From contig OZ024740.1 of NCBI GenBank assembly GCA_964016885.1, positions 293,743,217-293,807,216 of the forward strand: a DNA stretch of 64,000 bases, written 5' to 3'. The position numbers and the translations under genes are program-made. The DNA is from Eledone cirrhosa (lineage: Eukaryota > Mollusca > Cephalopoda > Octopoda > Eledonidae). Position 1 is the first letter of the stretch; each line of letters begins with the position of its first letter. Under the pieces are notes generated by a model that was not told the origin of the DNA, made no database searches, and saw only the letters and a list, made by a program, of their open reading frames with translations. Shown here piece by piece: positions 21,647 through 33,510 of this stretch.

Positions 21647-22067
21647 TAATCACGCATGATGGTGAACTAGCCAGTTTTAAAATTCCCTTTTTGGCTTATA
21701 AATCTGTGTGAGTCCTGGTTATCGAGTTGAGCTCTGCTGACGATTGAAATCCAACCGTGACCATCTCCACTGAAAGTTTTCATGAAATAGTCTTTAAAAC
21801 TATACAGAGCATTTGAAGTTTTTCCAAATTGAAGGATAAGTATTTTAGACTTTATTTTATCATGAGTTAAGGCTCTATTTATTTTCCCCTGGATTTCACT
21901 AAATTCTGTGGATGAATTTATATCCTGATTCTCTTTTGAGATGAGTTTGAATTATTTTTCCTACATCTTACGTTAACTATTTTTCCCATTTTGACGCTAT
22001 AGTCGCATATATGTTATGGAATACTGTTAGCTTCTCGCTACAACAATTTCTATACCTTTCATTTATA
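21471..22067. other. no gene recognised; TA microsatellite at 21600-21642
   Basis: A (TG)/(TA)n tract lies at 21598-21642. The rest is unassigned. CTGACGATTGAAAT at 21738 resembles a hammerhead without stem II (see rejected items). Confidence 0.45.
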
Positions 22068-22086
22068 TATATATATATATATATAT

Positions 22087-22110
22087 ACTGAGTGATGTAT
22101 ATACACACAT

Positions 22111-22184
<74 letters not shown>

Positions 22185-22208
22185 ATGTGTGTATATACAT
22201 CACTCAGT
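22087..22208. repeat. TA-rich perfect palindrome
   Basis: ACTGAGTGATGTATATACAC at the left is mirrored by GTGTATATACATCACTCAGT at the right. CATATACATACATATATA and its complement lie inside, around a (TA)n centre. The arms are about 50 bp and look perfect. It could extrude as a cruciform. Confidence 0.85.
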
Positions 22209-22489
22209 CAAACGACCTGATTTCAACCCCAACATCTACAACAACAACACCGGCACTAATGTTTACAGCAACAACAGCTTCGGAATGAATTGAAATGAAC
22301 ATTTACAACAACCACAGCGGCATCAGACGATAGAAAAAAACAAAAAACAAACAAAAAAACTCAAAATAACAAAACACACACACACACACACGCACACAAC
22401 AGAACAACAACATCAACTGCCAACCACTACCACCACCGCCGCCATCACCATCACCAGCGACCGGGCCTTAAGAAAACAACTTTAATAAT

Positions 22490-22650
22490 AATATTTTTTC
22501 TGCTTTTGGCACAGATCCAGCGACTGGACCAGGACATTACTGGTACTCTCTTTTGTTGACTCCGTGGGGATGAAAGGCAAGGTTGACCTCGGCGGGATTT
22601 GAGTTCAGAGCGTGGAGAGCCATAGCTCTATGCTGTAACGCAATTATAAT
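22490..22650 (-). mobile_element. octopus-type SINE copy
   Basis: The minus strand carries the CCGAGGTCAACCTTGCC body. The 3' end TGTGCCAAAAGCAGAAA lies at its left edge. It is diverged from the other copies. CAACA-rich low-complexity DNA (22210-22450) precedes it. Confidence 0.75.
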
Positions 22651-22739
22651 AATACTGGACTGTAATACGAACGGCTTCAACTATACAAACTCTTGAAAGT
22701 CAACAGTTGACATAATCTTGTAATCTTGTATCAGTAATG

Positions 22740-22745
22740 ACGGTA

Positions 22746-22781
<36 letters not shown>

Positions 22782-22870
22782 AAGTGAGTAGCGTGTGTGT
22801 GTTTGTTTGTATGTATGAGTGTTGCTGTGTGCGCGCGTATGTATGCGTGTGTGTGCGCGCGTATGTGTAT
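22740..22870. repeat. TA and TG/GTGTGCGC microsatellite
   Basis: (TA)n at 22748-22771, followed by TG-rich repeats with GCGCG steps. Confidence 0.9.
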
Positions 22871-22939
22871 GTCGTACGTATAAGTGTCAATAAGTGATTT
22901 TTTGGATTTTTTTTTTGTGCGCGGGGACATAAAAATAAT

Positions 22940-23199
22940 CAGGCTGGATGCCCGATCGCGCAGTTAAACCACTGGGAGTGAAGAACCCCTAGCCCTTGCC
23001 AGGGCATTCTTCTAGGAGAAGGCATCTCAGGAAACTGGGTTAACTCCGACATAAAACCTGCGGCTCAGTAGTTACCGATGATGTTGATCTTTTCTTCTTT
23101 TCGGGTTATAGTTACTGTCGCTCAGAGAGTGGGATTGGTTCAGTGCACAGTCTTTCCTCACTTTAAAAATATTCGTCACGCACAGGCATTGCACGATTG
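22940..23199 (+). mobile_element. C2H2-LINE 5' UTR piece, split by an insertion
   Basis: GTGAAGAACCCC, TTCTTCTAGGAGA, CCGATGATGTTGA, GCTCAGAGAGTGGGAT and CACAGGCATTGC match 41510-41730, the 5' UTR of the C2H2 LINE. The LINE at 23220 is inserted into its right flank. Confidence 0.7.
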
Positions 23200-23219
23200 C
23201 ATTAATAATTATTAATAGT
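23200..23219. repeat. target-site duplication, left
   Basis: The 20 bases here are identical to 26092-26111. They flank the LINE 23220-26091 exactly. Confidence 0.92.
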
Positions 23220-26091
23220 CACAACAGGTGGTGGTTAGCCCTGAAAAGGGCAATTAAAGTAGAGTCGATTAGGTTTAGCAAAGGAGTAATGATAGAGGAA
23301 AATAGAGTAGAGGGAGAGCTAGTCAGAAAGCTAGAAGAGGCGTTTAGGACAGGCATCGCAACCGACGTGCTTGCGACGAGATTGGCACTCGACCAATTCT
23401 TCAACGCAAAACACGAAGGCTGCGTTGTCAGAGCAAGAGCGCGTGCTCTGAAATACGAGGGGACAAAAGCCGTCCAATGGGCCCGGGTGGCAGAGGCGCG
23501 ACGTGGCAACAAAGCCACAATTCGGTCTTTGTCTGACCAAAACGGATGCGTGATGCTCGAACCCGAGCGGATGTGTGAAGCTTTTCAGCAGCAATTTGCT
23601 GAACTGTTCGGGAGCCCGGACCGGGGCATGGACTTCAGTGCATACCTCGACGGACTGCCTTGGCTCTCGACGACCGCAGCACAGTGTTGCGAAAAGCCAA
23701 TAACAGCCGGTGAAATACGGGAAGCGATGGCTAACTGCACAAGGGTAAATCGCCAGGTTTGGATGGTCTGCCCTACGAGCTTTATGCATTTATGCCAAAC
23801 TTGTTCGGAGACCTCTTGGCAGACGTCTACTGCAACTGGCAGCAGAACGGGAGCATTCCCAGTTTTTTTAACCGGGGAGCAGTGGCGCTGCTGAGAAAAG
23901 ACCCGAACAAGGGGGGTGTTATCGATAATTTCAGGCCCAAAACCCTGCTAAACGCAGAGTTCAAGATTTTGGCCAAGGTGTTAGCAACGAAGTTGGCGCT
24001 TGTTGTCAAGGGTCTGGTGGGAGAGGTGCATACATGCGCCATTCCGGACAGATCCATACACGACAACCTCCACCTCATGCGATACATCATCGAGAGGGTG
24101 GTTAAGGAAACTGGCACGGGTGGAGCCCTGATCAACTTGGATCAATCCAAAGTATTCGATAGGGTCGACCATCGGTACCTGGCGGCGGTCCTCGAGGCAG
24201 CCGGTTTTGGGCCCGTTTTCAGGGGTTGGATCGCAGCAATGTACAGCGACATCTGCTCAGTTGTGAGGGTGAACGGTCACCTGTCGCAGCCGTTCAGCAT
24301 CATGCGCTCAGTCCGCCAGGGTTGTCCCCTCTCGTCCCTCTTGTACGTATTGGCTCTCGAGCCGTTACTGCACAAACTGGGGGCGATGAGGGGCGTCCCA
24401 CGCGAACTAGGATGCGGGAAATCCGAGTCGGCTTACGCCGACGACTTCACCCTGGTGGTGTCGAGCACCAGACACGTCCAGATGCTCGGCACCGCTCTCA
24501 AGGAATACGAAGCGGTGACAGGAGCAAAGATAAACCAGGAAAGTCGGTGGGCTTGCAGCTCGGCACCTGGAGAGGCAAGTCCAAGCCGTCCGACAGCGTC
24601 GTGGGGCGTTGGGTGGACGGACCGGTTAAATTGCACGAGGTCTGGTTCGGACCGGACCTCCAGATGGAGAAAAACTGGAACGAGGTGACGAGCAGGGTGG
24701 CCTCCCTCACCCAGAAATGGGCCGAGAGGAAGCTGTCCCTGAAAGGCCGCGCGGAGGTGGCGAATGCGTACATCGCATCCGTCATCTGCTACCGCCTCAC
24801 CGTCGTCCCTTGCTCCAGCCCAACTTTCACCAAAATGGAGCGTCTCCTCTTCCGCTTTTTGTGGAAGTGACGCGCTCCCATGGTCGGACGATCCATCTGC
24901 TGTTAACACCCGTTGCGTGGAGGACTGTGCATGCCATGGCTGATGATGCGCAAACATGCGCTGAGGCTGCGACATCTCTGGCGCTTCCTTGACGGTGAAC
25001 AGGTGTGGTCGCCGTTCGCCAGGCACGTTTTACCACAGCTCGTCTCCTTGACGGAGCTGCAGTCCTGGGTCAGAAAAAGACCGAGGCATAGCGCTTGGAA
25101 ACTGGATTGTCTCCAGGCGCTCACTGCCTTCTGCCAGCTGGGCACCAGTATCGGTGGAACATCCACCTCGGCGTTCTATAGAAGACTAGTGGAGGGGAAG
25201 AGCGACAGCATTCTCGGAGAGATCCTGGGCGTCGAAGAAGATCAGCTGTTTGCTCTCTTCCGGAGAACTTTCAGCCCAGGGCCTATGGATAACTTCCAAA
25301 AATCCCTGGCCTGGCAGTGCTACCGGGGAGCGCTGCCGGTTCGAGATAAGCTCTACAGGCACGGAAGTGTCGTCAGCCGAGCCTGTCCGAGATGCGCGCA
25401 GAGCGACGAAACCGTCGTGCACGCCCTCGTTCAGTGCCCGAGCATTGCTGACTTGTGGAGCTATGTCGAACAGTTGCTGTCGCGTGTGGGACTGATCCGG
25501 TTATCGACTGAGTCCATTGTGCAGATGGTCTTGCCGTCTTCCTTCGAGGAGGAAGGGCAGGCGGTTTTCATCTGCCTGGTGGCCATGGCGAAAGAGATTG
25601 TGTGGTGGACAAGGTTAAAAGGGTTAAAGACAGACACTTTCCTCTTCGGCGAATTCCTAATTAACTTTTTCAAGTTTCACTTGAAGAGGAAAATCAGGGT
25701 GGAGAGGCAAGTGCTGTGTTCTAGCAAGTTTATTGAAAGGTGGATAAATGTAGCGAGAATGGTCCGAGTGAACGGGGCCGCTCTGAATATACGTCTGTAG
25801 TTTGAGAATTGGAAAAATTGAGAGAGCGCGCTTGCCCTGGTGGTCAGGGTGGCCGTGGTCTTTTGTGTGGTTTTCTCCACGAGTAACCCTCGGAGGTTTC
25901 CCCCCTATTGGGGAATTTTTCATTGTTTCAATTTTCATTTTTATTGTTTATATATATATGTTTCTATGTCCTTTTTTTTCTTTTCTTATATAAATAATAA
26001 AAATATTTACATGCACAAAACCCACATCGTACCGTCCTGTGCCGTCTGTAATGTTTTTCTTGATGTCAGCCCTTGTGGCCAATAAAGAAAT
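23220..26091 (+). pseudogene. Tx1/L1-like LINE, 5' truncated, recently inserted
   Basis: ORF2 of an L1-superfamily LINE resembling Tx1, starting inside the EN-RT linker (WWLALKRAIKVESIRFSKG). The RT block reads DNFRPKTLLNAEFKILAKVL, VHTCAIPDRSIHDNL, the motif A region LINLDQSKVFDRVDH, VRQGCPLSSLLYVLALEPLL and the catalytic YADD near 24436. A C-terminal zinc pattern (CPRCAQSDETVVHALVQC) lies near 25390. The breaks are few: single-base deletions near 23745 and 24541, TGA at 24868-24870 and TAA at 24904-24906, with a stop at 25798. The base composition is clearly richer in G+C than the AT-rich flanks. AATAAA (26081) and AAAGAAA precede the right duplication. EN is missing, so it was dead on arrival. 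Confidence 0.9.
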
Positions 26092-26111
26092 CATTAATAA
26101 TTATTAATAGT
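26092..26111. repeat. target-site duplication, right
   Basis: Identical to 23200-23219; followed by an ATT microsatellite (26112-26138). Confidence 0.92.
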
Positions 26112-26145
26112 GTATTATTATTATTATTATTATTATTTGCATTTA

Positions 26146-28957
26146 TCTTGCTTTATGTTCATACGAGTTATCACCAAGTCACAACCAGTGACCTCAAGAG
26201 ACAACAAGGTCCGCCATGTTCAAGAAAGAACATACATATTCACACATGCATCCTTAGTGTTTAGACTTGTGATGTACTTATATTGACAGGATCTTCCTTA
26301 GTATATGGGCAGTTCCCATTAGTACTATCTTTTGTATTTCTCCTATACGCGGGTTTCCTGGGATTTGCGATAAGTAGTCGTTAGACCCCTTAGGTATCAT
26401 TCCCAGAGCGCCTACAACCACTGGTATTGTTTTAGTTCTCAATTTCCACATTTTTCCAATTTCTATCTCCAGGTCCTTATACTTGCTCAATTTTTCAAAT
26501 GTTTTTATAGATACATTCTTGTCTATTGGAACAGACATATCAATTAGCAGGTATACCCTCCTTTGAAAGTCCTTCAATATTATATCAGGTCTATTTGCAT
26601 CTATTTTTCGGTCTGTTTGGATGCTAAAGTTCCACAAGATTGAGATGTGATCTTTTTCAAGTATGGGAGGTGGTTGATGCTCCCATCAATTCTTTTGATG
26701 GGGCAGGTCAAAATGCTTACACATTATCCAATGTATGTATTGTGCAGCTCTGTCATGCCTGTTTAGGTATTCGGTTGGAGCTATAGGACTGCACATTGAA
26801 ATTATATGGTCAATGGTCTCTGGTTGTTTTTTTCATACACGGCATAATGGGCTGCACCCATTTTTTATTATGTTGGCTTGGTAATTTTTTGTTGGCAGAC
26901 ACTGATCTTGTGCCGATATAATCAGTCCTTCAGTCTCCGATTTCAGTCCAGAGGATGCCAACCACTGATGGGTTAAAGTTTTGTCAACATCAGGATTGTT
27001 AGCTCGCTCTGGGTATTTTCCATACAGAGGCTTTTCTTGCCATTTCTTAGCCAGTTTCTGTAGCAGTTCTTTCTTTGCAGTTACTTTTACCTGCTTTGCT
27101 TTTTCTGTGTTTTCCATTTCAGCATTAAATGGGACTTCTGAAATTTGTAGTCCATTACTGTATCTTTGTGCATCTTTTGTAATGGAATATGATCTTTTGG
27201 TGCTTTCGTGTTTCAAAACGAGTTTGATCATCCAATCATGTGATTCCCTTAGATATGTGGATAATCCAATTGTTGCAGTTTTCAACGCAATGTCTAACTG
27301 GATTAACCCACGTCTTCCTTCTTTCCTAGGGAGATATATTCTATCTATGTCTGCCTTAGGGTGATGCATTCTGTGCATGGTTAAGAATTTTCGGATTTTT
27401 GTATCGAGCCTACGGATCTCTGTGCTTGACCAGTTGATGACATTGTAACTGTAGGTTACTACTGGTATGGCAAGCGTGTTTATGGCATCGATCCTATTCC
27501 TTGCATTCAATTCCGTTCTTAAGATTGCTCTGACTCTGCGGTAACATTCCTTCCTTATCCTTTCCCTCATTGTCGAGTGCTTGATTCCGTCTCCTTCACA
27601 AACACCTAGATATTTGTAAGTTTTTTCTTGATCAAGCTCTCTTATCACGTTCCCCCGATCAAGATTAATGTCTGAACTCTTCAGCAGCTTTCCTCTGGTG
27701 AACGTTGCTTTGGCGCATTTATCCAGTCCAAACTCCATTTTAATGTCATCACTGAACTGCTTCACAGTGGATAATAGCCCTTGCAATTGTTCATCATTTT
27801 TTGCAAATAGTTTCAGGTCATCCATGTAGAACAGGTGATTAATGGTTTTGTCATAGACTCTATATCCATGTTTTGTTTCATTGAGCATTTTACTTAATGG
27901 TATAAGTGCGATGCAGAATAAAAGCGGTGATAAAGAGTCACCCTGAAAAATTCCACAATTAATATTAACTTCTCCAGCTTCCAGTGATTTTGTTTCACTA
28001 TTCAAAAGGAGTGTCGTTCTCCATGTCCTCATACTGAATGACAAAAACCTCCTGACAACGGGGGATATTTTGAAAATCTCTAAACATTTTTCAATCCAAC
28101 TGTGTGGCAAACTATCGAATGCTTTTTTATAATCTATCCAAGCAATCGATAGATTTTTGTGTCTATTATGACAATCTTCCAGTATCATTTTGTTAACCAG
28201 AAGCTGATCCTTACAGCCATATGAGCCTCGTTTACACCCTTTCTGCTCAATGGGAAATAGGTCATTTGTTATCAGGTGGTCATATGTGTATTCAGTTAGG
28301 ACTGATGTTAAAATTTTATACATTGTGGTCAAGCAGGTTATCGGTCTGTAATTTTTGGGATTGTTTGTCTCATCATTCTTCGGTAGCAGGAATGTAATGC
28401 CGTTAACTAGCCATGATGTTATCTTTTCTGGCTCCTTAACTATTTCATTGTAAAGTTGGGCTAACAGCTCATGAGACTCTGTGAAGGCATTTATCCAAAA
28501 GTTTTGTATTTTGTCTTTTCCTGGGGATTTCCATTTGCTGGTTTTTCTTAGAGCCAAGCGCAGCTGTTCAACTGTTATATTTTCCCATGTTTGTTCTTCA
28601 AGGTGAGCTGTTTCTTTCATTTGTCTGTCTATCCATGGGGCATGTATGTTATGAACTTTTTCTTCGGCCCAGATCTTTTCCCAGAATTCTTGCACTTCCT
28701 CCTTGGGTGGTATTGATTTAGCAGTTATTGTTGACTTACCAATTTTTCTGTAGAAGTTTCTTTGGTTGTTTTTGAACATATTATTGTCCTTATAGAATCT
28801 AGATCGTTTTTCAAAGCGCCTTATACGAGCAGCTTTGGCCGACACTTTTTGCTTGATTGTTTCTATCAGCATGTCTATGTCACATGTTGATCTTATACTG
28901 TACTTTTTTTTCAATTTTCTAAGTTTAGTTTGTTTAACATGTTCACCTACTTTATAG

Positions 28958-28962
<5 letters not shown>
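26146..28962 (-). pseudogene. R2/R4-like LINE with restriction-like endonuclease
   Basis: One long minus-strand frame from about 28960 to 26278 is interrupted only by TGA at 26833-26835 and 26686-26688. The upstream linker (AKAARIRRFEKRSRFYKDN) comes first. RT follows with NPKNYRPITCLTTMYKI, IAWIDYKKAFDSLPHSW, IFQGDSLSPLLFCIALIPLS and the catalytic YMDD. A CCHC-like knuckle lies around 26830 (CSPLC...H..S.C). Last is the endonuclease with SIQTDRKIDANRPDI, IDMSVPIDKNV, KLSKYKDLEIEI and PVVVGALGMIPKG. Such elements usually target specific sites and cut with this C-terminal nuclease. The DNA-binding N-terminal fingers are absent, so the copy is 5' truncated, ending at a TTA microsatellite. The 3' end also meets an ATT repeat. 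Confidence 0.88.
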
Positions 28963-29002
<40 letters not shown>

Positions 29003-29032
29003 GTTGTTGTTGTTACTATTATTATTACTTTT
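28960..29032. repeat. (TTA)n/(TTG)n microsatellite
   Basis: About 24 trinucleotides between two oppositely oriented LINEs. Confidence 0.95.
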
Positions 29033-29099
29033 TTTTTCCAAATTCAATGATGTTCCAGAACAATATAAAAGAGATAATTGGCAATTTAGGTTCTGGAAC

Positions 29100-32000
29100 A
29101 AAAAAGATAATTGGCAATAAGGGCAGGGGCCCCAGGTTATCACAGCCTGGGACCGCTCGTTATCGTGCCATTGTAATAGAGCCAAACAAGGCATTTAGTC
29201 TTGGCTGCTAGAACGTACGGACGCTGATTGACAGGGATTCCTTAGAGTGTCCTGAACGAAGGACCGCTCTTGTTGCAAAGGAGCTTCGACGTTACGATCT
29301 TGACATCGTGGCGGCTTTATCTGAGACGAGGTTAGCTGGAGATGGTCATCTTACAGAATTTTGTGGAGAATATACATTCTTCTGGAAAGGAAGAGATGAA
29401 GGAACCAGAAGAGAGGCTGGGGTAGGATTTGCTGTTAAGACTGTTCTTGTGAATAAATTAGAAGAATTCCCAGTAGGGATCAGTGAACGTCTTATGTCCG
29501 TGAGAGTTCCGCTGGACAAAGGAAGATATGCGACCCTGGTGAGTGTGTATGCTCCAACTATGAATTCTGTCAATGAAGAAAAAGTGTCCTTTTACCATGC
29601 CTTGAAAGGTGTTTTAAGAAATATCCCTCAGGCAGACAAAGTCATCGTGCTTGGTGAATTTAATGCTAGAGTGGGTAGGGATTTTAACACATGGAATGTA
29701 ATCGGAAGGCATGGGGTGGGAAAGTGTAACAACAATGGTATGCTCCTGCTGCAGATGTGTGAGGAGCTGGATCTGTGTGTTACCAACACCATGTTCCAAC
29801 AACAGAACAAATTCAAGACCACATGGATGCATCCTGCATCTAAGGAATGGCATATTTTGGACTACGTCCTAGTCAGGATGCGTGACAGACAGGATGTGCA
29901 GTGTGTTCGAGCTCTTCGTGGAACTGAGTGCTGGACAGACCACCGCCTGGTACGCGCAAAAGTGAAACTAATCACTAAACGTAAAATCCGGGCTCCTGGT
30001 GCTGCCCTGCCCAAAAGATTGAATGCTGCTCGTATTAAGGATAAAAATGTGAAGAGTACATTGGAAGAAGAGATGCAGGCTGCAGATCTTGGTGAGGATT
30101 GGCCGATCCTAAAAAAGTCGGTTTATGATGTAGGCAGGCGTGTTCTGGGATTGACGTAGAGGAAACATCAGGACTGGTTTGATAAGAATGATGTACATAT
30201 AGAAGATTTGTTGGCTGATAAGAGGCGTGCTCTGTCACGCAACTTGACGGCAAAACCACAGGAAAGGAATACGTAGCATAAGGAAGTGAAGGATGTGAAA
30301 TCACGTGTTAGACGGAGTCTTTCTCAGATGAAGGATCACTGGTGGGGTGAGAAGGCTGGTGAGATACAAACTGCGTCAGATTCCAATAACACAAAGCTGT
30401 TGTACAGTCTCTTGCGTGAGGTTTATGGAGCGTCTTCTTCTCTGGTGACACCGCTTCGCAGCAAGGATGGCAAAGAACTTCTTCGTGACTCACAAGGAAT
30501 TCTACGAAGGTGGCGAGAGCACTTTGATGATCTTTTGAATCAGCCGTCTGTCATCAGTGAAGATTTCCTCAATCTCATTCCAGAAAGTCCTGTGACAGTA
30601 GCTCTCGCAGAACATCCGACGCTGGTGGAGGTTGCAGTGGCTATCTCGAAGCTGAACAGTGGAAGGTCTCCAGGTATGGATGGCATACATGCTGAGCTCC
30701 TACAATATGGTGGTGAGAGACTCCTGCAACATCTTCACTCTTTGTTTGGAAGGATATGGGCTAATGAATCCGTACCTGAGGACTGGAGAGATGCAGTAAT
30801 GGTGGTCTTGTACAAGGGAAAGGGTAACAGGAATGTTTGTGGGAACTACAGAGGTATATCATTGCTTTCTGTCGTAGGGAAAGTTTTATGTAGGGTGCTT
30901 TTTGGACCGTGTGCTGACACACATTGCAGATTGTGTTCTTCCTGAAAGTCAATCTGGTTTTCGTGCTGGATGCGGTACTACTGATATGATCTTCTCGGCT
31001 AGACAGCTCCAGAAGAGGTGCATGGAACAAGGTTTGGATCTGTATCAGGATTTTGTCGATCTGACAAAAGCTTTCGATACTGTTAACAGAGATGCATTAT
31101 GGAAGGTTCTCCAGAAACTTGGTTGCCCTGATAAGTTCCTTGCTTTAGTTAGGTCTTTCCATGACGACATGAAGGCTTGGGTTAATGTCGGAGGTAACAT
31201 GTCGGAGCCTATCTCAGTAAAAAATGGAGTGAAACAGGGGGATATTCCAGCACCGACCCTGTTTGCCATATACTTTGCAATGGTTTTCTGTATTGCATTC
31301 AGGAATTGAGAGCATAGTGTTTACATCCGATATCGAACCTGAGGCAGCATATTTAACATCAGGCGCTTTGCTGCAAAGACAAAAGTATTTACATCAATCA
31401 TAAGAGACCTCTTGTATGCAGATGATTGCGATCTTGTAGCGCACAGAGAGAGTGATATGTAGCACATTTTGAATGCATTGAATGCTTGCACTGCCCTAGG
31501 ATTGACTGTCAGTCTCAAGAAAACCGTCGTCATGTACCAACCTGCCCCTGGTAAGCAGTACACTGAACCAAACATCTATGTGTATGGTAAACGACTTGGA
31601 GTGGTTGATCAGTTTGTCTACCTGGGAAGCACTGTCAATCGATACGGCAACCTTGATAGTGAAATCTCACTAAGGATTAGGAAAGCAAGTGATGCTTTCG
31701 GAAAGCTAGAAAGGCGACTCTGGGGTCGGCGAGACATATGCAGGAGGACAAAGGTAAAGGCGTACAAGGCATGTGTGCTCTCTTGTCTTCTTTATGCCTG
31801 CGAGACCTGGGTCACATATCAACACCACCTTAAGCAATTGGAGCGTTTCCATCAGATGTGTCTCAGACGGATCCATGGCGTTCACTGGAGGGACCACATC
31901 AGTGATGTCGAGATTTGGAAAGCTCTATGTGTGTCAGTATAGAAGCTCTTGTGCTTCAGCAACGACTCCATTGGAGTGGTCACCTTGCCAGGATGAAGGA

Positions 32001-32592
32001 TTCTAGAATACCAAAACAACTCTTTTATGGAGAGTTAATTAAAGGAAAACGACCGCCACATAAACCAAAAAAGAGGTATAAGGATTCCTTGAAGGCCTCT
32101 CTGAAAGACGCTAACATCTCTGCTGATACATGGGAGAATATTGCTGCTGATCGTAATAAATGGAGAAAGACTGTATATGAGGGAAAAGTTGCCTTTGAGG
32201 CATCTCGAATCGCATACGAGAAAGTAAAGCGGGATGTGAGGAAGGGTATTGCTGTTGCACTTCCAGACGGCGAGGGTCCTCCTATGGTGCTGACATGCAG
32301 CGTCTGTGCGAGACTCTGCCTAAGCAAAGCTGGGCTCGAAAGTCATCTTCGCAGTCATAAAGTAAGACCAGTGGTTGACTACCAGGCTGCTGTTGGAGAT
32401 GCTACTCATCATGCTTGCCAAGCATGTGGTAGAGAATGTAAATCAGCAGGAGGGCTCAAGCGACATGCAAAAGTACATCAACTCCTACCACAGCCGGCTA
32501 TTCCCAGTGAATGTTTTGGTTGCCAACACTGTGCAAGATATTTTAGATCATTGGCTGGGCTAAAAATCCACATTCGATCGCAGCGCTGTTAG
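29100..32592 (+). pseudogene. APE-type LINE with C-terminal C2H2 fingers
   Basis: Almost the whole ORF2 is present. The endonuclease has LSETRLAG, a VIVLGEFNARVG variant of the GDFN box, and a CWTDHRLV box (29290-29960). RT follows with NYRGISLLSVVGKVL, FVDLTKAFDTVN, VKQGDIPAPTLFAIYFA and [12 protein letters not shown] (YADD at 31415-31426). The thumb [15 protein letters not shown] and [11 protein letters not shown] come next. Three finger-like units end the protein: CSVCARLC...[14 protein letters not shown]...HAKVH and CQHCARYF...HIRSQRC. Breaks are TAG at 29209, 30157, 30274 and 31460, TGA at 31307 and 31340, an extra T near 30902 and a shift near 31925. A TG/TATG tract follows the stop. 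The same family is at 41300-44120. Confidence 0.9.
31915..32592 (+). CDS. LINE C-terminal ORF with three C2H2 fingers
   Basis: A 225-residue open frame, the last intact piece of the LINE at 29100. Its first half is the conserved RT tail ([17 protein letters not shown], then [16 protein letters not shown]). Three zinc fingers begin near residues 127, 165 and 200. Fingers 1 and 2 have full C2H2 spacing; finger 3 ends in Cys (HIRSQRC) instead of the second His. The fingers probably bind the element's RNA or target DNA; that role is inference. The terminal finger recurs alone in the short derivatives. Confidence 0.75.
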   Translation: MESSMCVSIEALVLQQRLHWSGHLARMKDSRIPKQLFYGELIKGKRPPHKPKKRYKDSLKASLKDANISADTWENIAADRNKWRKTVYEGKVAFEASRIAYEKVKRDVRKGIAVALPDGEGPPMVLTCSVCARLCLSKAGLESHLRSHKVRPVVDYQAAVGDATHHACQACGRECKSAGGLKRHAKVHQLLPQPAIPSECFGCQHCARYFRSLAGLKIHIRSQRC

Positions 32593-32599
32593 TTGCTAT

Positions 32600-32876
32600 C
32601 GTGTGTGTGTGTGTGTATAGATATGTTTATGCGTGTGCGTGTGTGTGTATATAAATATGTATATGTATATTATTATTGTTGTTGTTGTCGTTATTATTAT
32701 TGTTGTTATTATTGTTATTATTATTATTATTATTATTAATATATGTGTATGCATATGTATGTATGTGTGTGTATATATATTTTTTTAATTTTTTTTTTAA
32801 TTTTTTTAAATTTAAAATTTTTTTTTTTCTCGTGCAATGGCCATACTCGATAACGAGGGGGCAGCGTATGTATATG

Positions 32877-32968
<92 letters not shown>
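32600..32968. repeat. TG, ATT, T-rich and TA microsatellites
   Basis: A series of TG/TATG (32603-32670), ATT (32671-32740), oligo-T (32780-32830) and TA (32882-32966) tracts. Confidence 0.9.
32830..32872 (+). mobile_element. 3' end fragment of the C2H2-LINE derivative
   Basis: AATGGCCATACTCGATAACG matches the terminal part of the elements at 18320, 40275 and 40725, and is followed by the same TATG tail. Only the final 40 bp are present. Confidence 0.65.
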
Positions 32969-32970
<2 letters not shown>

Positions 32971-33092
32971 GAAAATAAAACAAAGAAGCCTTCAATACAT
33001 CAAAAGTCTTTATTAGCCAACAATGTTTCGTCCTGTTAAGGACTCATCAGGGCAATCAAAACCACAAGAAGTACTATCGGCCAATACAATTC
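32969..33092 (-). repeat. hammerhead-bearing repeat, minus copy (Penelope-like?)
   Basis: About 124 bp that reappears inverted at 33511-33632. On the minus strand it reads ATTGGCCGATAGTACTTC, then the ribozyme, then GGCTAATAAAG and AAGGCTTCTTTGTTTTATTT. It resembles the terminal repeats of Penelope-like elements, which often carry such ribozymes. No Penelope RT or GIY-YIG frame is visible between the two copies. Confidence 0.75.
33012..33056 (-). ncRNA. hammerhead ribozyme, intact core
   Basis: The minus strand reads GCC, CTGATGA, GTCCT-TAAC-AGGAC (stem II, 5 bp), GAAAC, ATT, GTT, GGC. Stem III is the 2-bp minimal type (A-U, C-G; loop AUU). Stem I begins GCC paired with GGC. The predicted cut is GUU|GGC, an allowed NUH site although slower than GUC. 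The core is perfect. Confidence 0.78.
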
Positions 33093-33510
33093 CTACTATG
33101 CTTATTTATATTTTAACTCTTAATAAGGTTTAATTTGTGCTGTTAATGATGGATATGTGTATTGACGTATATGTATGTGTGCGTACGTGTGCGTACACAT
33201 ATATGTATGTATATTGTGCCTTTTAATTTTTATTTTTAATTTTTAATTTTTAATTTTTATTTTTATTTTTATTTTAATTTTAATTTTAATATTGTTACAA
33301 GTATATTATATTATATTATATTGTATTATATATAATTCCCGCTCTATATAACCACCTTTGTTTAGCTCTAGGTTTTTTTTGCTTTGGACTATATTTGTAA
33401 TATGGTTCAAAATGTTATCCAACTCCTTAGTGATTTTTATTATATATTTTTACCCATAATCTTCCAATACTTTAGTGTATGTACACTCCATATTCTTCGG
33501 AGTTTTCGGC
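33093..33510. other. AT-rich spacer between inverted ribozyme repeats
   Basis: Holds a (TTTTTAA)n-like block (33216-33300) and (TATAT)n. No coding sequence is recognised. Confidence 0.6.

Noticed and set aside
21737..21752. CTGACGA-TT-GAAAT, hammerhead-like
   Set aside because: No stem II and no matching stems I or III.
33093..33510. A Penelope RT or GIY-YIG frame between the inverted ribozyme repeats
   Set aside because: I looked for RT and GIY-YIG motifs on both strands and saw none, so the Penelope link rests on the ribozyme type alone.
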